64,000 nucleotides of DNA from an uncultured Aquimarina sp. (GTDB lineage Bacteria; Bacteroidota; Bacteroidia; Flavobacteriales; Flavobacteriaceae), in contig CANMTP010000007.1 of the NCBI GenBank assembly GCA_947500845.1, positions 124,001 to 188,000 of the forward strand. Direction: 5' to 3'. Made by a program: the position numbers and the translations under genes. Shown piece by piece: positions 16,244 through 23,626 of this stretch. Position 1 is the stretch's first letter, and each line of letters opens with the position of its first letter. The notes beneath the pieces were generated by a model, which saw only the letters and a list, made by a program, of their open reading frames with translations, was not told where the DNA came from and searched no databases.

Positions 16244-17170
16244 CTATTTTTCAAAGCCAGTGGCTTTCTTACTGTTAATACTTGGTTTCTTTTTGGTATT
16301 GGTAAACAATTTGATCACTCCAATTCCGGCGGCTACGGATATAGTGGATATCAAAAAGTAATTCCATAACCCTAATCCTTGATTATCATTTTTAAGGTTT
16401 TGTATCCTTTGTGACGACTGTAAACGAAATGGCGATACTGTTCTTCCTTGCTTTCTAACCTCTGATGATTCTGATTTCATCATTGTATTACATGGGATAG
16501 AAGGCATGGTGATAATTGCAGGTCTGAGTATTTGATGTAAGGGAATTCTGGGTTGTTCTAAAGCATTCAAGCTAATATCTACCATATCGACTCCACTTAA
16601 TCCAGATAGGTCATTTATAATTAGCGCATCTTTGATACCGATGTCCCTCTTTTCAGAATAGGGGGCTTCATAATCAAATCGATCCGTCACACAATCTATA
16701 GTAATGTGTTTATTATCACCTGTGAGCACTACTGGATAGATATGCTGAAAGTGTTGTTTACCTCCATACTTGGTGATTCTCATCTTAAAAGGAATACCAA
16801 GATTCGTAAGAATGCTACCTATAAAAACGGTATAACAATCACAATCTACTCCTGTTTTTCGATCAACCCAAGTACGAGAAGGCCTTCGAACCTGTTCTAT
16901 TCCCGTGGCATCCATTTTGTACTGGATATGCCCATATACAAACTGCCAGATATTTTTGCAGGTCTCAAGCACATTGCGGCCTTTTAATTTTAAGGCCAAT
17001 ACTTTTGTGTCATCCAACGTTTGATGGATCATCTGTTGTATTAGTTTTAGGGTATCACTCAAGTGTGCTTTTCCTTTGCCAACAACTATAGTATCTCTAC
17101 TGATGCTTTGAGGTATTAAATGAGAAAACTGATGACCAGTACTGATATGTCGTTTTACGTTTGCCTGCAT
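16244..17170 (-). CDS. transglutaminase-like cysteine protease-fold protein with membrane anchor
   Basis: This 308-residue protein has a transglutaminase-like domain at about 60-185. The catalytic triad is recognisable as Cys in GVDCDCYTVFIGSILTNLG, His in FQHIYPVV and Asp in TIDCV, preceded by the usual IWQFVYGHIQYKMD helix. A C-terminal transmembrane helix (WNYFLISTISVAAGIGVIKLF) ends the protein. Enzymes of this fold cleave peptides or cross-link proteins. In this operon it could process or cross-link virion proteins or cut peptidoglycan peptides; that is inference. Its ATG overlaps the stop of the LEA2-like gene. Confidence 0.75.
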   Translation of the reverse strand: MQANVKRHISTGHQFSHLIPQSISRDTIVVGKGKAHLSDTLKLIQQMIHQTLDDTKVLALKLKGRNVLETCKNIWQFVYGHIQYKMDATGIEQVRRPSRTWVDRKTGVDCDCYTVFIGSILTNLGIPFKMRITKYGGKQHFQHIYPVVLTGDNKHITIDCVTDRFDYEAPYSEKRDIGIKDALIINDLSGLSGVDMVDISLNALEQPRIPLHQILRPAIITMPSIPCNTMMKSESSEVRKQGRTVSPFRLQSSQRIQNLKNDNQGLGLWNYFLISTISVAAGIGVIKLFTNTKKKPSINSKKATGFEK

Positions 17171-17631
17171 TAGAGTTGTACGATGATATTATCCATTTGT
17201 TCATACGGTAATCCGTTTACCCTGGTGATGATTTGCGTTTGAATCTTTAATTGAATAGGGTTTCCGGATCGGATATCACTTGCCATTTTGGTGCCTAATA
17301 TCTGAATCAAAGTCAACCATCCTGCCGATTGAATTTTTAGCTCAAATGTCTTTTGACTATTTTCTGGAATCTCGATGATTGAGTTTTCAATAGTTGAGCT
17401 TCCTAAGAGTTTTTCTTTAAATAAAATCTTCACAAAAGGATGTTGTAGTTTTAAGGAAACCGGATTTGGATTCTGTACTTGTACCTCGGCTTTTAGTTCG
17501 ATCCCCGTCAGGTTGATCTTATGGATTCGGACCCGTATACGTGAGGTAATATTCGAACTTGCTCGTTGTAATCGGGATAAGTATCGAATCGAGAAAAAAG
17601 CAGCCAGTCCACCAGCGATCCATTTGAACAT
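17170..17631 (-). CDS. LEA2-domain membrane protein, first gene of the virion-like operon
   Basis: This 153-residue protein has an N-terminal hydrophobic helix (MFKWIAGGLAAFFSIRYL) and then a LEA type 2 (LEA14-like) beta domain. The domain is marked by VQVQNPNPVSLKLQHPFVKI, then GSSTIENSIIEIPENS. LEA2 domains are immunoglobulin-like folds found in desiccation and outer-surface proteins; an example in an element of this kind is unusual. It starts the leftward operon and overlaps the next gene by one base. Upstream lies a 190-bp gap with an inverted repeat. Confidence 0.75.
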   Translation of the reverse strand: MFKWIAGGLAAFFSIRYLSRLQRASSNITSRIRVRIHKINLTGIELKAEVQVQNPNPVSLKLQHPFVKILFKEKLLGSSTIENSIIEIPENSQKTFELKIQSAGWLTLIQILGTKMASDIRSGNPIQLKIQTQIITRVNGLPYEQMDNIIVQL

Positions 17632-17754
17632 AATTCCTTGTTTTTGATCAAAGGAATATGTTTACAGAAATCTAAACAAATGGACTTGTTTAAGGCTGTT
17701 TTGGCTATGGTTTTTTGTAGAACTTATGGTAGTTTGGCTGTGTTCAAGGAGTTT

Positions 17755-17773
17755 GTTTACTACCTATGTAAAC
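17755..17773. promoter_or_regulatory. inverted repeat GTTTAC-N7-GTAAAC, candidate operator
   Basis: A perfect 6-bp inverted repeat lies in the divergent gap between the operon starting at 17631 and the small HTH gene at 17823. A weaker relative, GTTTA-N8-TAAAC, lies at 17660-17677. Both would suit binding by the adjacent HTH protein. This is inference from position. Confidence 0.4.
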
Positions 17774-17822
17774 CCTTGGTTCTTGATATTTAAAAAAGTT
17801 GAAAACAACCTAAAACAATACC

Positions 17823-17993
17823 ATGGAAATGAGATTTTGGAGTAAAGCGGAATTAGCCTTACGATTTGGAATTAGTAGAGAAACGCTGCGATTAAAATTG
17901 AAAGAAATTGATGGGTTGAATACGGGTCGTAGGCAATTATTGTATCCTTATGAAGTACGGATGGTGTTTAAGGCTTTTGGGGTGGAGGTGTGA
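17823..17993 (+). CDS. small HTH protein, divergent from the virion-like operon
   Basis: This 56-residue protein (MEMRFWSKAELALRFGISRE) is an HTH of the same layout as the 76-residue gene at 8364-8594: an SKAELALRFGISRETLRLKL helix-turn-helix followed by RRQLLYPYEVRMVFKAFG, equivalent to LLRPEVVRFLFERLG in the other. Its 3' end overlaps the convergent gene at 17968 by 26 bp. Its position opposite the start of the operon suggests a regulator of that operon. It resembles small DUF4248-type proteins of Bacteroidota elements. Confidence 0.65.
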   Translation: MEMRFWSKAELALRFGISRETLRLKLKEIDGLNTGRRQLLYPYEVRMVFKAFGVEV

Positions 17994-18690
17994 TTTTTAA
18001 AGATTGGTAATTAAAGTCATAACATTCTTTAATAATACCTTCTTCGGGTACGTATCCAAATTCTATCTCGAACGTGTCATTCGGAATTGTTTCAAATGGG
18101 ACATATAAAAAGTGATCTGTTGTATCTGTCTTATTATATTGAAATATTTCATTGTTTAATCTTAAAAAATTATATTTAATCTTTTCATTTATTCTATTAG
18201 GAATATCCTGAATTAAAACGAAGGAACCATCTTGCATAAATACTGGACCTTTAAAAAAAACATATTGATCTTTTTTACCATATACTAAACAATCCCAATC
18301 TTTAGGTTCTGGAGTATTCAAATCTCTGTGCTTATAATCCAACTCAGAATTTTGAATTTTCTCTTTCCAATACTCATCTGTATTAACAATTTCAAAGGAA
18401 TTGATGAAATTATCCGCCATTTTAGTATACTTTGATACATCCTTATATTTAGATAAATATCTAGCCGATAATTTATAAAAATAATCTTGAGAATATAGCC
18501 AAAGATCTTTGATTAAGTGATCATTAATAGTGTCTTCTACAACCACAACCATTTTTATATCACCAATAACATTACTTGTCTTAAATGAATTTATTTTAAA
18601 TTCATTGTCCACATAATACTCTTTGATGCTTTGTTCTACATTATCAAATTCAGGAATTAAATATTGAAAAGAAATTAAAGATAGGTTCAT
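17968..18690 (-). CDS. unrecognised cargo protein
   Basis: This is a 240-residue soluble protein from the ATG at 18690 (MNLSLISFQYLIPEFDNVEQ); a start at 18732 would add 14 residues. It is acidic, rich in Asp, Tyr and Lys, and ends in ITPPPQKP. No motif is seen. It overlaps the end of the DUF922-like gene upstream by 41 bp and so is coupled to it. A partner or inhibitor of that protease-like protein is conceivable but unproven. Confidence 0.55.
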   Translation of the reverse strand: MNLSLISFQYLIPEFDNVEQSIKEYYVDNEFKINSFKTSNVIGDIKMVVVVEDTINDHLIKDLWLYSQDYFYKLSARYLSKYKDVSKYTKMADNFINSFEIVNTDEYWKEKIQNSELDYKHRDLNTPEPKDWDCLVYGKKDQYVFFKGPVFMQDGSFVLIQDIPNRINEKIKYNFLRLNNEIFQYNKTDTTDHFLYVPFETIPNDTFEIEFGYVPEEGIIKECYDFNYQSLKITPPPQKP

Positions 18691-19354
18691 TATTGTATTT
18701 GTTAAGTGAGAAATCTCTATAACTATAACCATCTATAGAATCTATCTTCTTTTCAAATTTTGGAATTTGAGGAAAATAAGCCTTAGCACCAGAATAAAAG
18801 TCTGTTATAAAACCTGTTTGATTTGAATAATATTGCATCAGAGAATCAATTTTATATTCCCAAATGCTTTGATTGACCTTTGAAATACTATGCTCTGATT
18901 CATTATCGTATAAAGCCTGCATCTCTTGTTCTTTAATTTTTAACGCTTCAAGTTCTTTTTCATAAAACTTTAAATCTTGTCTTGGGTTTTGATTAATATA
19001 CATATTGATTTTTCTTGCATATAATTCTGCTATATTAAAATGATATTGCTCATGATTCAATAAATAATCAGAATCCTCATCTTCATATTTCTTCCAAGAT
19101 TTTTGATTATTTTGAGCAGAATATGCTTTATAAGTATTACTAATACTATCAAATTCTAAATAAATATCACTCCAAATAGAAGCTTCAAAATCAGTAAATG
19201 GTGCAGATATGCCATTAAAATCACTCCACTCCAAATCACTCCATCTCTTATAAATTGGGGTAGTATAAAAGTTATTTTTTATTAACGCAATACTACCTAA
19301 TAATGAAACGGAGATCGATAATATAATAATTTTGATCTTTAAAGGATTTCCCAT
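18650..19354 (-). CDS. DUF922-like putative metalloprotease
   Basis: This 234-residue protein has an N-terminal signal anchor (KIKIIILSISVSLLGSIAL) and the zincin motif HEQYH in LLNHEQYHFNIAELYARKIN, the hallmark of DUF922-type putative Zn proteases of Bacteroidota. The preceding SDLEWSDFNG segment is also typical. The active site probably faces the periplasm. It overlaps the downstream unknown gene and, by 16 bp, the upstream membrane-protein gene, indicating one transcript. The substrate is unknown. Confidence 0.75.
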   Translation of the reverse strand: MGNPLKIKIIILSISVSLLGSIALIKNNFYTTPIYKRWSDLEWSDFNGISAPFTDFEASIWSDIYLEFDSISNTYKAYSAQNNQKSWKKYEDEDSDYLLNHEQYHFNIAELYARKINMYINQNPRQDLKFYEKELEALKIKEQEMQALYDNESEHSISKVNQSIWEYKIDSLMQYYSNQTGFITDFYSGAKAYFPQIPKFEKKIDSIDGYSYRDFSLNKYNNEPIFNFFSIFNS

Positions 19355-19977
19355 TTTATCAATTTTAAAAAACGTTTTAATATGCTAATCAATAATTCCG
19401 CAAAAAGGATAATAATGACAAAGGCAAAGAAATTTGTATAATTAGTGCTATCTAAATAGAAAATAAACTTCAAATCAACCAAGGAGTAGAATAAACTTTT
19501 AGTAACTATAAAAAAAAGTAGTATTAACAAGCTATGAAATATCCTACCGGCGTAATTGTTAGAATATTTATGTTCAAGGCGGTAGATAATATGATTAATA
19601 ACAAGAGTTAAGACAAATATCAAGAAATTGATCAAGGATTCTAGACCCTCAAAGTAATATTCACTTCTATAAAAAGAGAACCCTTCTTGCAATGCCGTCC
19701 ATAATAGTGCAGAAGAAAATGCTGTAAAAAAATCGCTGTATCCAAAATTACTGAAAAAGAATTTTGGATTAAAATGAGATACGTCTAATCTTTCTTCATC
19801 TATGTGTGCTGCTCTACTGGGTTTTGAGACTAATTCGATATCCATACTTTTTCTCCATTCCAGAATTGAATGCGCTGCTAAAACTGCATCATTATTATAT
19901 TTATCCGAATGATCAAGGATATAATGTAACTCCTGATCTGTTTTATTCTCAAATTTTTTCTTAAAATGTTCAACCAT
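19339..19977 (-). CDS. unrecognised membrane protein with four helices
   Basis: This 212-residue protein has a soluble N-terminal region of about 85 residues (KFENKTDQELHYILDHSDKY) followed by about four transmembrane helices (DFFTAFSSALLWTALQEGF, LINFLIFVLTLVINHIIY, LLILLFFIVTKSLFYSLV, FAFVIIILFAELLISIL). No family is recognised. It lies 10 bp downstream of kptA and overlaps the DUF922-like gene by 16 bp. An immunity function is possible for such a position but not supported by any motif. Confidence 0.6.
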   Translation of the reverse strand: MVEHFKKKFENKTDQELHYILDHSDKYNNDAVLAAHSILEWRKSMDIELVSKPSRAAHIDEERLDVSHFNPKFFFSNFGYSDFFTAFSSALLWTALQEGFSFYRSEYYFEGLESLINFLIFVLTLVINHIIYRLEHKYSNNYAGRIFHSLLILLFFIVTKSLFYSLVDLKFIFYLDSTNYTNFFAFVIIILFAELLISILKRFLKLIKWEIL

Positions 19978-19987
19978 TCAATTTTGA

Positions 19988-20539
19988 TTAATCGGGTAAA
20001 TGTAGATATTGAGCTGGTATTTCTGAAGTAAGCCATACGTTTTCCTCAGTCTTATAAAATTTCCACCCTTCTTCAACTAGTCGTTTAGTATCAATCTCAA
20101 TAATAAAGGGCTTTCCATGCCTTCTTCCAACTTCTTTGGCCATATCAAAAGTTTCAGATAAGTGAACATACTGTCTGGATTTAGACTTTAATCCATCCTT
20201 AATAATATTTTCTAAAAATTTGGTAGCCGTTCCGTGATAAAGAGTAGGAGGTGGAGTTTGTGGTTCTACTTCTTGAAGAATTGGTATGGAATGACCATGA
20301 GTCGCTTTAATTCTGTTGGATTCTTCATCAATTTTCCATCGCACCTTATCGAAACTATTATTTAACGCAATTAAATCGGCCTTATTGAACTCTGGATTAT
20401 TTGATTTTAAGGCTGTAAGTATTTCATCAATATTTGTCCAGCCAAACTCGTCTAATATGATATTTCCTTCTTCTGGTTTATGCCTAAGCCAATAGCTTAT
20501 AAGTTTGCTAATTTGGGTATTTTGTTTTCCCTTAATCAT
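19988..20539 (-). CDS. kptA: RNA 2'-phosphotransferase (KptA/Tpt1 family)
   Basis: From the ATG at 20539 (MIKGKQNTQISKLISYWLRH) this is a 183-residue KptA. It shows the N-terminal winged-helix motif ISYWLRHKPE with GWTNIDEIL, and the NAD-binding ART-like half with LYHGTATKFLENIIKDGL, VHLSETFDMAKEVGRRHG and PFIIEIDTKRL. Family members remove a 2'-phosphate from RNA using NAD+, leaving ADP-ribose cyclic phosphate. In bacteria the substrate is unclear. A longer TTG start at 20581 is less likely. The ATG overlaps the stop of the upstream interrupted gene by eight bases. Confidence 0.92.
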   Translation of the reverse strand: MIKGKQNTQISKLISYWLRHKPEEGNIILDEFGWTNIDEILTALKSNNPEFNKADLIALNNSFDKVRWKIDEESNRIKATHGHSIPILQEVEPQTPPPTLYHGTATKFLENIIKDGLKSKSRQYVHLSETFDMAKEVGRRHGKPFIIEIDTKRLVEEGWKFYKTEENVWLTSEIPAQYLHLPD

Positions 20540-21323
20540 TTCGACTAATAATTTGACAATGGTACCATCCGATAAATACAAGATTAAATTTGTCAGTCAA
20601 ACTCTGAATTTCTTTAGATGAGTCTTCACCAAGTTCACCTATACAAAACTGTGTAATTATTTCTTCTTCAATTGTTCCATAAAATGTTGAATTATCCGTT
20701 TTTAATGAAAAACCATTATTGACAAATTCATTCGAATTTGTAATCTTCAGACTACCAACTTCATTAACTTTTAAAACTTCTTTAAGTTCTTCCAGGTCAA
20801 GTTTTAAGTTCGGTTCACCAATTGTATCTCTTACATGACAACTGGTATATGCCGTAAAATTAGAGTCGATTTCTTTACTATGATTTTTCTTTAATTCCTG
20901 GATTTTTTTGACCTCAATTTCTATAAGTGGGAAAGAAGATGTATTTAAGAATTCGTTTTGTCTTCAATCATCCTCCAAAATTGAAAACTCAAAATCGTTG
21001 AATAGAGATGAATTAGAAGTTTCCGGTATTTCATTTGAGATTGTTGGCAAGGTATAAAGTATGTCTTTCGGATCCATATATTCGACCTTTCTCATCTTAA
21101 GAGTCAACGTTTTTGATTGGAGAAAGTCTTTTGAATTAGCTGGTATAGCTTCTTCAACTGACCAATCTTCATTATCCAAATGCATTGTTGTTGAAATTTC
21201 AAAAGTTTCAGGTAATTGCTCAGGAGGCATTTCAGAAATTCCAATCGTATTTCCATTGGATACATCTATGAATTGAACTCTCACTGTATTACTCTTTCCA
21301 AATATTTTATTAAATATTCCCAT
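20532..21323 (-). pseudogene. unrecognised gene interrupted by one in-frame TGA
   Basis: Reading leftward from the ATG at 21323, 119 codons (MGIFNKIFGKSNTVRVQFID ... FSILEDD) end at a TGA (20964-20966). The same frame then stays open for 143 more codons (RQNEFLNTSSFPLIEIEVKK ... IGWYHCQIISRND) and stops at 20532-20534, overlapping the ATG of kptA in the usual coupled way. No start codon exists right after the TGA. A TGG-to-TGA change (Trp in a DDWRQNEF context) explains this most simply, so the intact gene would make about 263 residues. Otherwise only a 119-residue product is made. No family is recognised. Confidence 0.75.
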
Positions 21324-21870
21324 TTTTGTTTTTTATTTTCCACTTCTCAATATTAGCTATAAATATTTTAGCAATATTTCTTGCATCATCAATTCCTCTG
21401 TGGTGAGTACCTTCTAGAGTTAGTTTTTCCTTCTTTAATGCTCCACCCATTCCAATAGGTTTTCTTAGATTCTTAATCTTGGCATATTGATGTTTTAAGC
21501 TAATATGATTTTCAAGCCAATCTATACTCAGATTATGTAACTCACAATCTTTTTGAAATTGTTTTTTGTCATAAAAACCCCAACTGCATAAAACATAAGG
21601 TTCCTCTACATCAATCCAATTTTTAAAACGCTCGATTACATTTTCGTATGGATCTGCAATATCAATTTCTTCTTGCGTTATCGTGGTCAGTTCTTTACAG
21701 AAATCAGATAGTACTGGATTGAGTTTTGGTTTGATAAATTCACAGAATTCATCTTGAGGTTCACCTTTGTCATTTATTTTGACGGCTCCTATCTCAATGA
21801 TTTCATTTTGTTTTTGTATGCTTCTGTCTTTCCAACAAGTAGCTTCTAAGTCTAATATTATGTAGTTCAT
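21310..21870 (-). CDS. 3'-5' exonuclease (DEDDh, ERI-1/KapD-like)
   Basis: This 186-residue exonuclease has the DEDDh motifs: IILDLEAT (Exo I, D and E), then VLCSWGFYDKKQF (Exo II region), then HHRGIDDARNIAKIF (Exo III, H and D). The compact single-domain size and the LDLEATCW start resemble ERI-1/KapD-like RNases rather than DNA polymerase epsilon chains. It overlaps the gene on either side (14 bp with the interrupted gene, 4 bp with the DUF4291 gene). Together with KptA it gives this run two RNA-processing enzymes. Confidence 0.88.
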   Translation of the reverse strand: MNYIILDLEATCWKDRSIQKQNEIIEIGAVKINDKGEPQDEFCEFIKPKLNPVLSDFCKELTTITQEEIDIADPYENVIERFKNWIDVEEPYVLCSWGFYDKKQFQKDCELHNLSIDWLENHISLKHQYAKIKNLRKPIGMGGALKKEKLTLEGTHHRGIDDARNIAKIFIANIEKWKIKNKNGNI

Positions 21871-22514
21871 TCGTTTTTTGATAGTCCAATTTGTTCTATT
21901 ATTTCGACATTTTTAGGTTTGTAAACCCATTCTTTAGGGACTTGTAATTTATCTATTTCTCCGCTATCAATTATTTCCTTTTGTTGCTTTACATAGTCTG
22001 TCAAGTCAATGATTTCGGATATCATTTCTTTTCCATACTTTTCAAGTAGATTCCCTTTAATTCCTAGTTGGATCGCTTTTCGTTCTTTTTTGTTTCCATA
22101 TATATCGTGATCAGGATCCCATTGGAGTCTAACTGACTTATTAACAAGTTCTTGTTTCCATTTAACGCGAGTTTTATAAATATTTTCTTGATAGGAACTA
22201 AAAACACTTTCATTAAGAATAAAATCAAAATCAGATTTGTTAATCCAAATTCCTAGAACTCTTTCTTGATTTTCTTTTTCTGCCCATCCACAGCGATACA
22301 TCATCCATAGAAAATTTGGTTTAATCCAGGACATTCTTGAATAACTAAATGAAGTACCACCAAAGTATTGATTCTCAAGTGCAAAATCTGCTATTGCATT
22401 GTTATAAGCTTGATATACGATTATCTGGTCATCTCTTTGTTGACCAAGGATACATCGCCCCTCTTTAGGAATGCTTTCAATGTATTGACTATATGCTATC
22501 GTTTCTAAATTCAT
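21867..22514 (-). CDS. DUF4291 protein
   Basis: From the ATG at 22514 (MNLETIAYSQYIESIPKEGR) this is a 215-residue DUF4291 protein. The diagnostic blocks are IIVYQAYNNAIADFAL, then SRMSWIKPNFLWMMYRCGWA, then QERVLGIWI. The family is widespread but without a proven function. The ATG overlaps the stop of the preceding gene, and its end overlaps the exonuclease start by 4 bp. A TTG at 22535 is a weaker alternative start. Confidence 0.85.
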   Translation of the reverse strand: MNLETIAYSQYIESIPKEGRCILGQQRDDQIIVYQAYNNAIADFALENQYFGGTSFSYSRMSWIKPNFLWMMYRCGWAEKENQERVLGIWINKSDFDFILNESVFSSYQENIYKTRVKWKQELVNKSVRLQWDPDHDIYGNKKERKAIQLGIKGNLLEKYGKEMISEIIDLTDYVKQQKEIIDSGEIDKLQVPKEWVYKPKNVEIIEQIGLSKNE

Positions 22515-22849
22515 TAATGCAAACAGGTTTCCCAATCTTCAAACTCTGGTTCTACTTTATATTCTTCTCCTTCTTTACGGCAAACTAATCTAATCCATTG
22601 AGCCGCTCTTTTCATAGCATGTACTTGATTTAATACTTTTCCATTTTCATCCAATTGGATATTATTGGAATAAATTGCATAAACTTGCTCAACTAGGCTA
22701 GCTTCAGTTTTTAGACCTTCACGATAATCAATCCCATCTAATATTGTTTCATCTTCTATTACATATGACAAAGTTCCATTAGTATAATAGTAAGCAAAGT
22801 GTCTTAATGCACTTTTAAAATCATCTGATAACCTCATTTTTTTATCCAT
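22514..22849 (-). CDS. unrecognised small soluble protein
   Basis: This is a 111-residue protein (MDKKMRLSDDFKSALRHFAY) of mainly helical character with a KRAAQWIRLVCRKEG segment and an acidic C-terminus (EPEFEDWETCLH). It has no membrane segment. It overlaps both neighbours (16 bp upstream, 1 bp downstream), so it is translated with them. It resembles small polymorphic-toxin immunity proteins in size and charge, but no family is recognised. Confidence 0.6.
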   Translation of the reverse strand: MDKKMRLSDDFKSALRHFAYYYTNGTLSYVIEDETILDGIDYREGLKTEASLVEQVYAIYSNNIQLDENGKVLNQVHAMKRAAQWIRLVCRKEGEEYKVEPEFEDWETCLH

Positions 22850-23178
22850 TCAATTTCATGTCCTACTTCTCCCTCTTCAATTTCACCAACTTTAAACCTA
22901 AGAATTTCTGTAGCGACTTTTTTAAACTCAGTTTTCCATTGTATCCATTCATCTTCATCCATATTAGCTTCAAAATGAAGTCCACTAGGTTCTATTGATG
23001 CCAATATGTATTTTTCTTCTTCATTATAACTAAACCAGTATGGAATACCTTCATATCCTATATCATTTTTACCATAACCTAACCATCCAGGCATCTTAGA
23101 ATACACTAATTCAACCTTAGCCCAAATCTCTTTTGGCAAATCATGCTTTATATTTAAATTACATTCTTGAAATTCCAT
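22834..23178 (-). CDS. unrecognised small acidic protein
   Basis: This is a 114-residue acidic protein (MEFQECNLNIKHDLPKEIWA) with PGWLGYGKNDIGYEGIPYWF in the middle and a C-terminal strand-helix pattern. Small acidic alpha/beta proteins of this kind are common as immunity proteins near secreted toxins, but I cannot name a family. It is the first gene of the overlapping run that extends to 17968. The 79-bp gap upstream may hold the promoter. Confidence 0.6.
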   Translation of the reverse strand: MEFQECNLNIKHDLPKEIWAKVELVYSKMPGWLGYGKNDIGYEGIPYWFSYNEEEKYILASIEPSGLHFEANMDEDEWIQWKTEFKKVATEILRFKVGEIEEGEVGHEIEWIKK

Positions 23179-23256
23179 TGATAACTTTTAATTCTGTTGT
23201 GCTCTATGCATTTGAATGGTATGTTTGCATCCCGAAGAGTACAAATTGTTGTAGAC

Positions 23257-23541
23257 CTATTTTAATTTTTCTTGATACTTTTTATCTGTGGGATTTTTTG
23301 ATTTAGCTGCTTTTTGAAAATCAGTTGTAGCTTGATTAATTTTATTCATAAAAATTGACCGTATTTTTTCGTCGGCCACTTCGGGATAAAAATAAGGATA
23401 AGGTTGTTCAATAAACTTTTTCTTCGCAATGAATTTTACAAATTTTTCAGTTGCATTTTCACGTGTTTTCATTTCAGTCGTATTTTGTCCGCAAGCCGAT
23501 AATACCATAAAAATCACAAAAATTCGAAAATATTTTATCAT
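23257..23541 (-). CDS. small lipoprotein
   Basis: This 94-residue protein has an N-terminal lipoprotein signal (MIKYFRIFVIFMVLSACGQN) with the lipobox LSAC, so Cys17 is probably lipidated. The mature part is short, basic and helical (EKFVKFIAKKKFIEQPYPYF). No family is recognised. It lies 86 bp downstream of the S41 peptidase lipoprotein gene on the same strand. Confidence 0.65.
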   Translation of the reverse strand: MIKYFRIFVIFMVLSACGQNTTEMKTRENATEKFVKFIAKKKFIEQPYPYFYPEVADEKIRSIFMNKINQATTDFQKAAKSKNPTDKKYQEKLK

Positions 23542-23626
23542 TTTTCAGCGTGTTGGTTAAGATACATAGTCAAACAACTTAAAGATTAGACTTTAAATTA
23601 ATTTCTAACCTTGTTTCCTTTGGTAC

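Noticed and set aside
8364..17631. Tailed prophage or contractile injection system
   Set aside because: No terminase, portal, tail sheath, tube, baseplate or tape-measure gene can be recognised among the products.
20964..20966. TGA read as selenocysteine or recoded Trp
   Set aside because: No SECIS-like stem-loop is evident after the codon, and other genes in the window end normally at TGA; a nonsense mutation is simpler.
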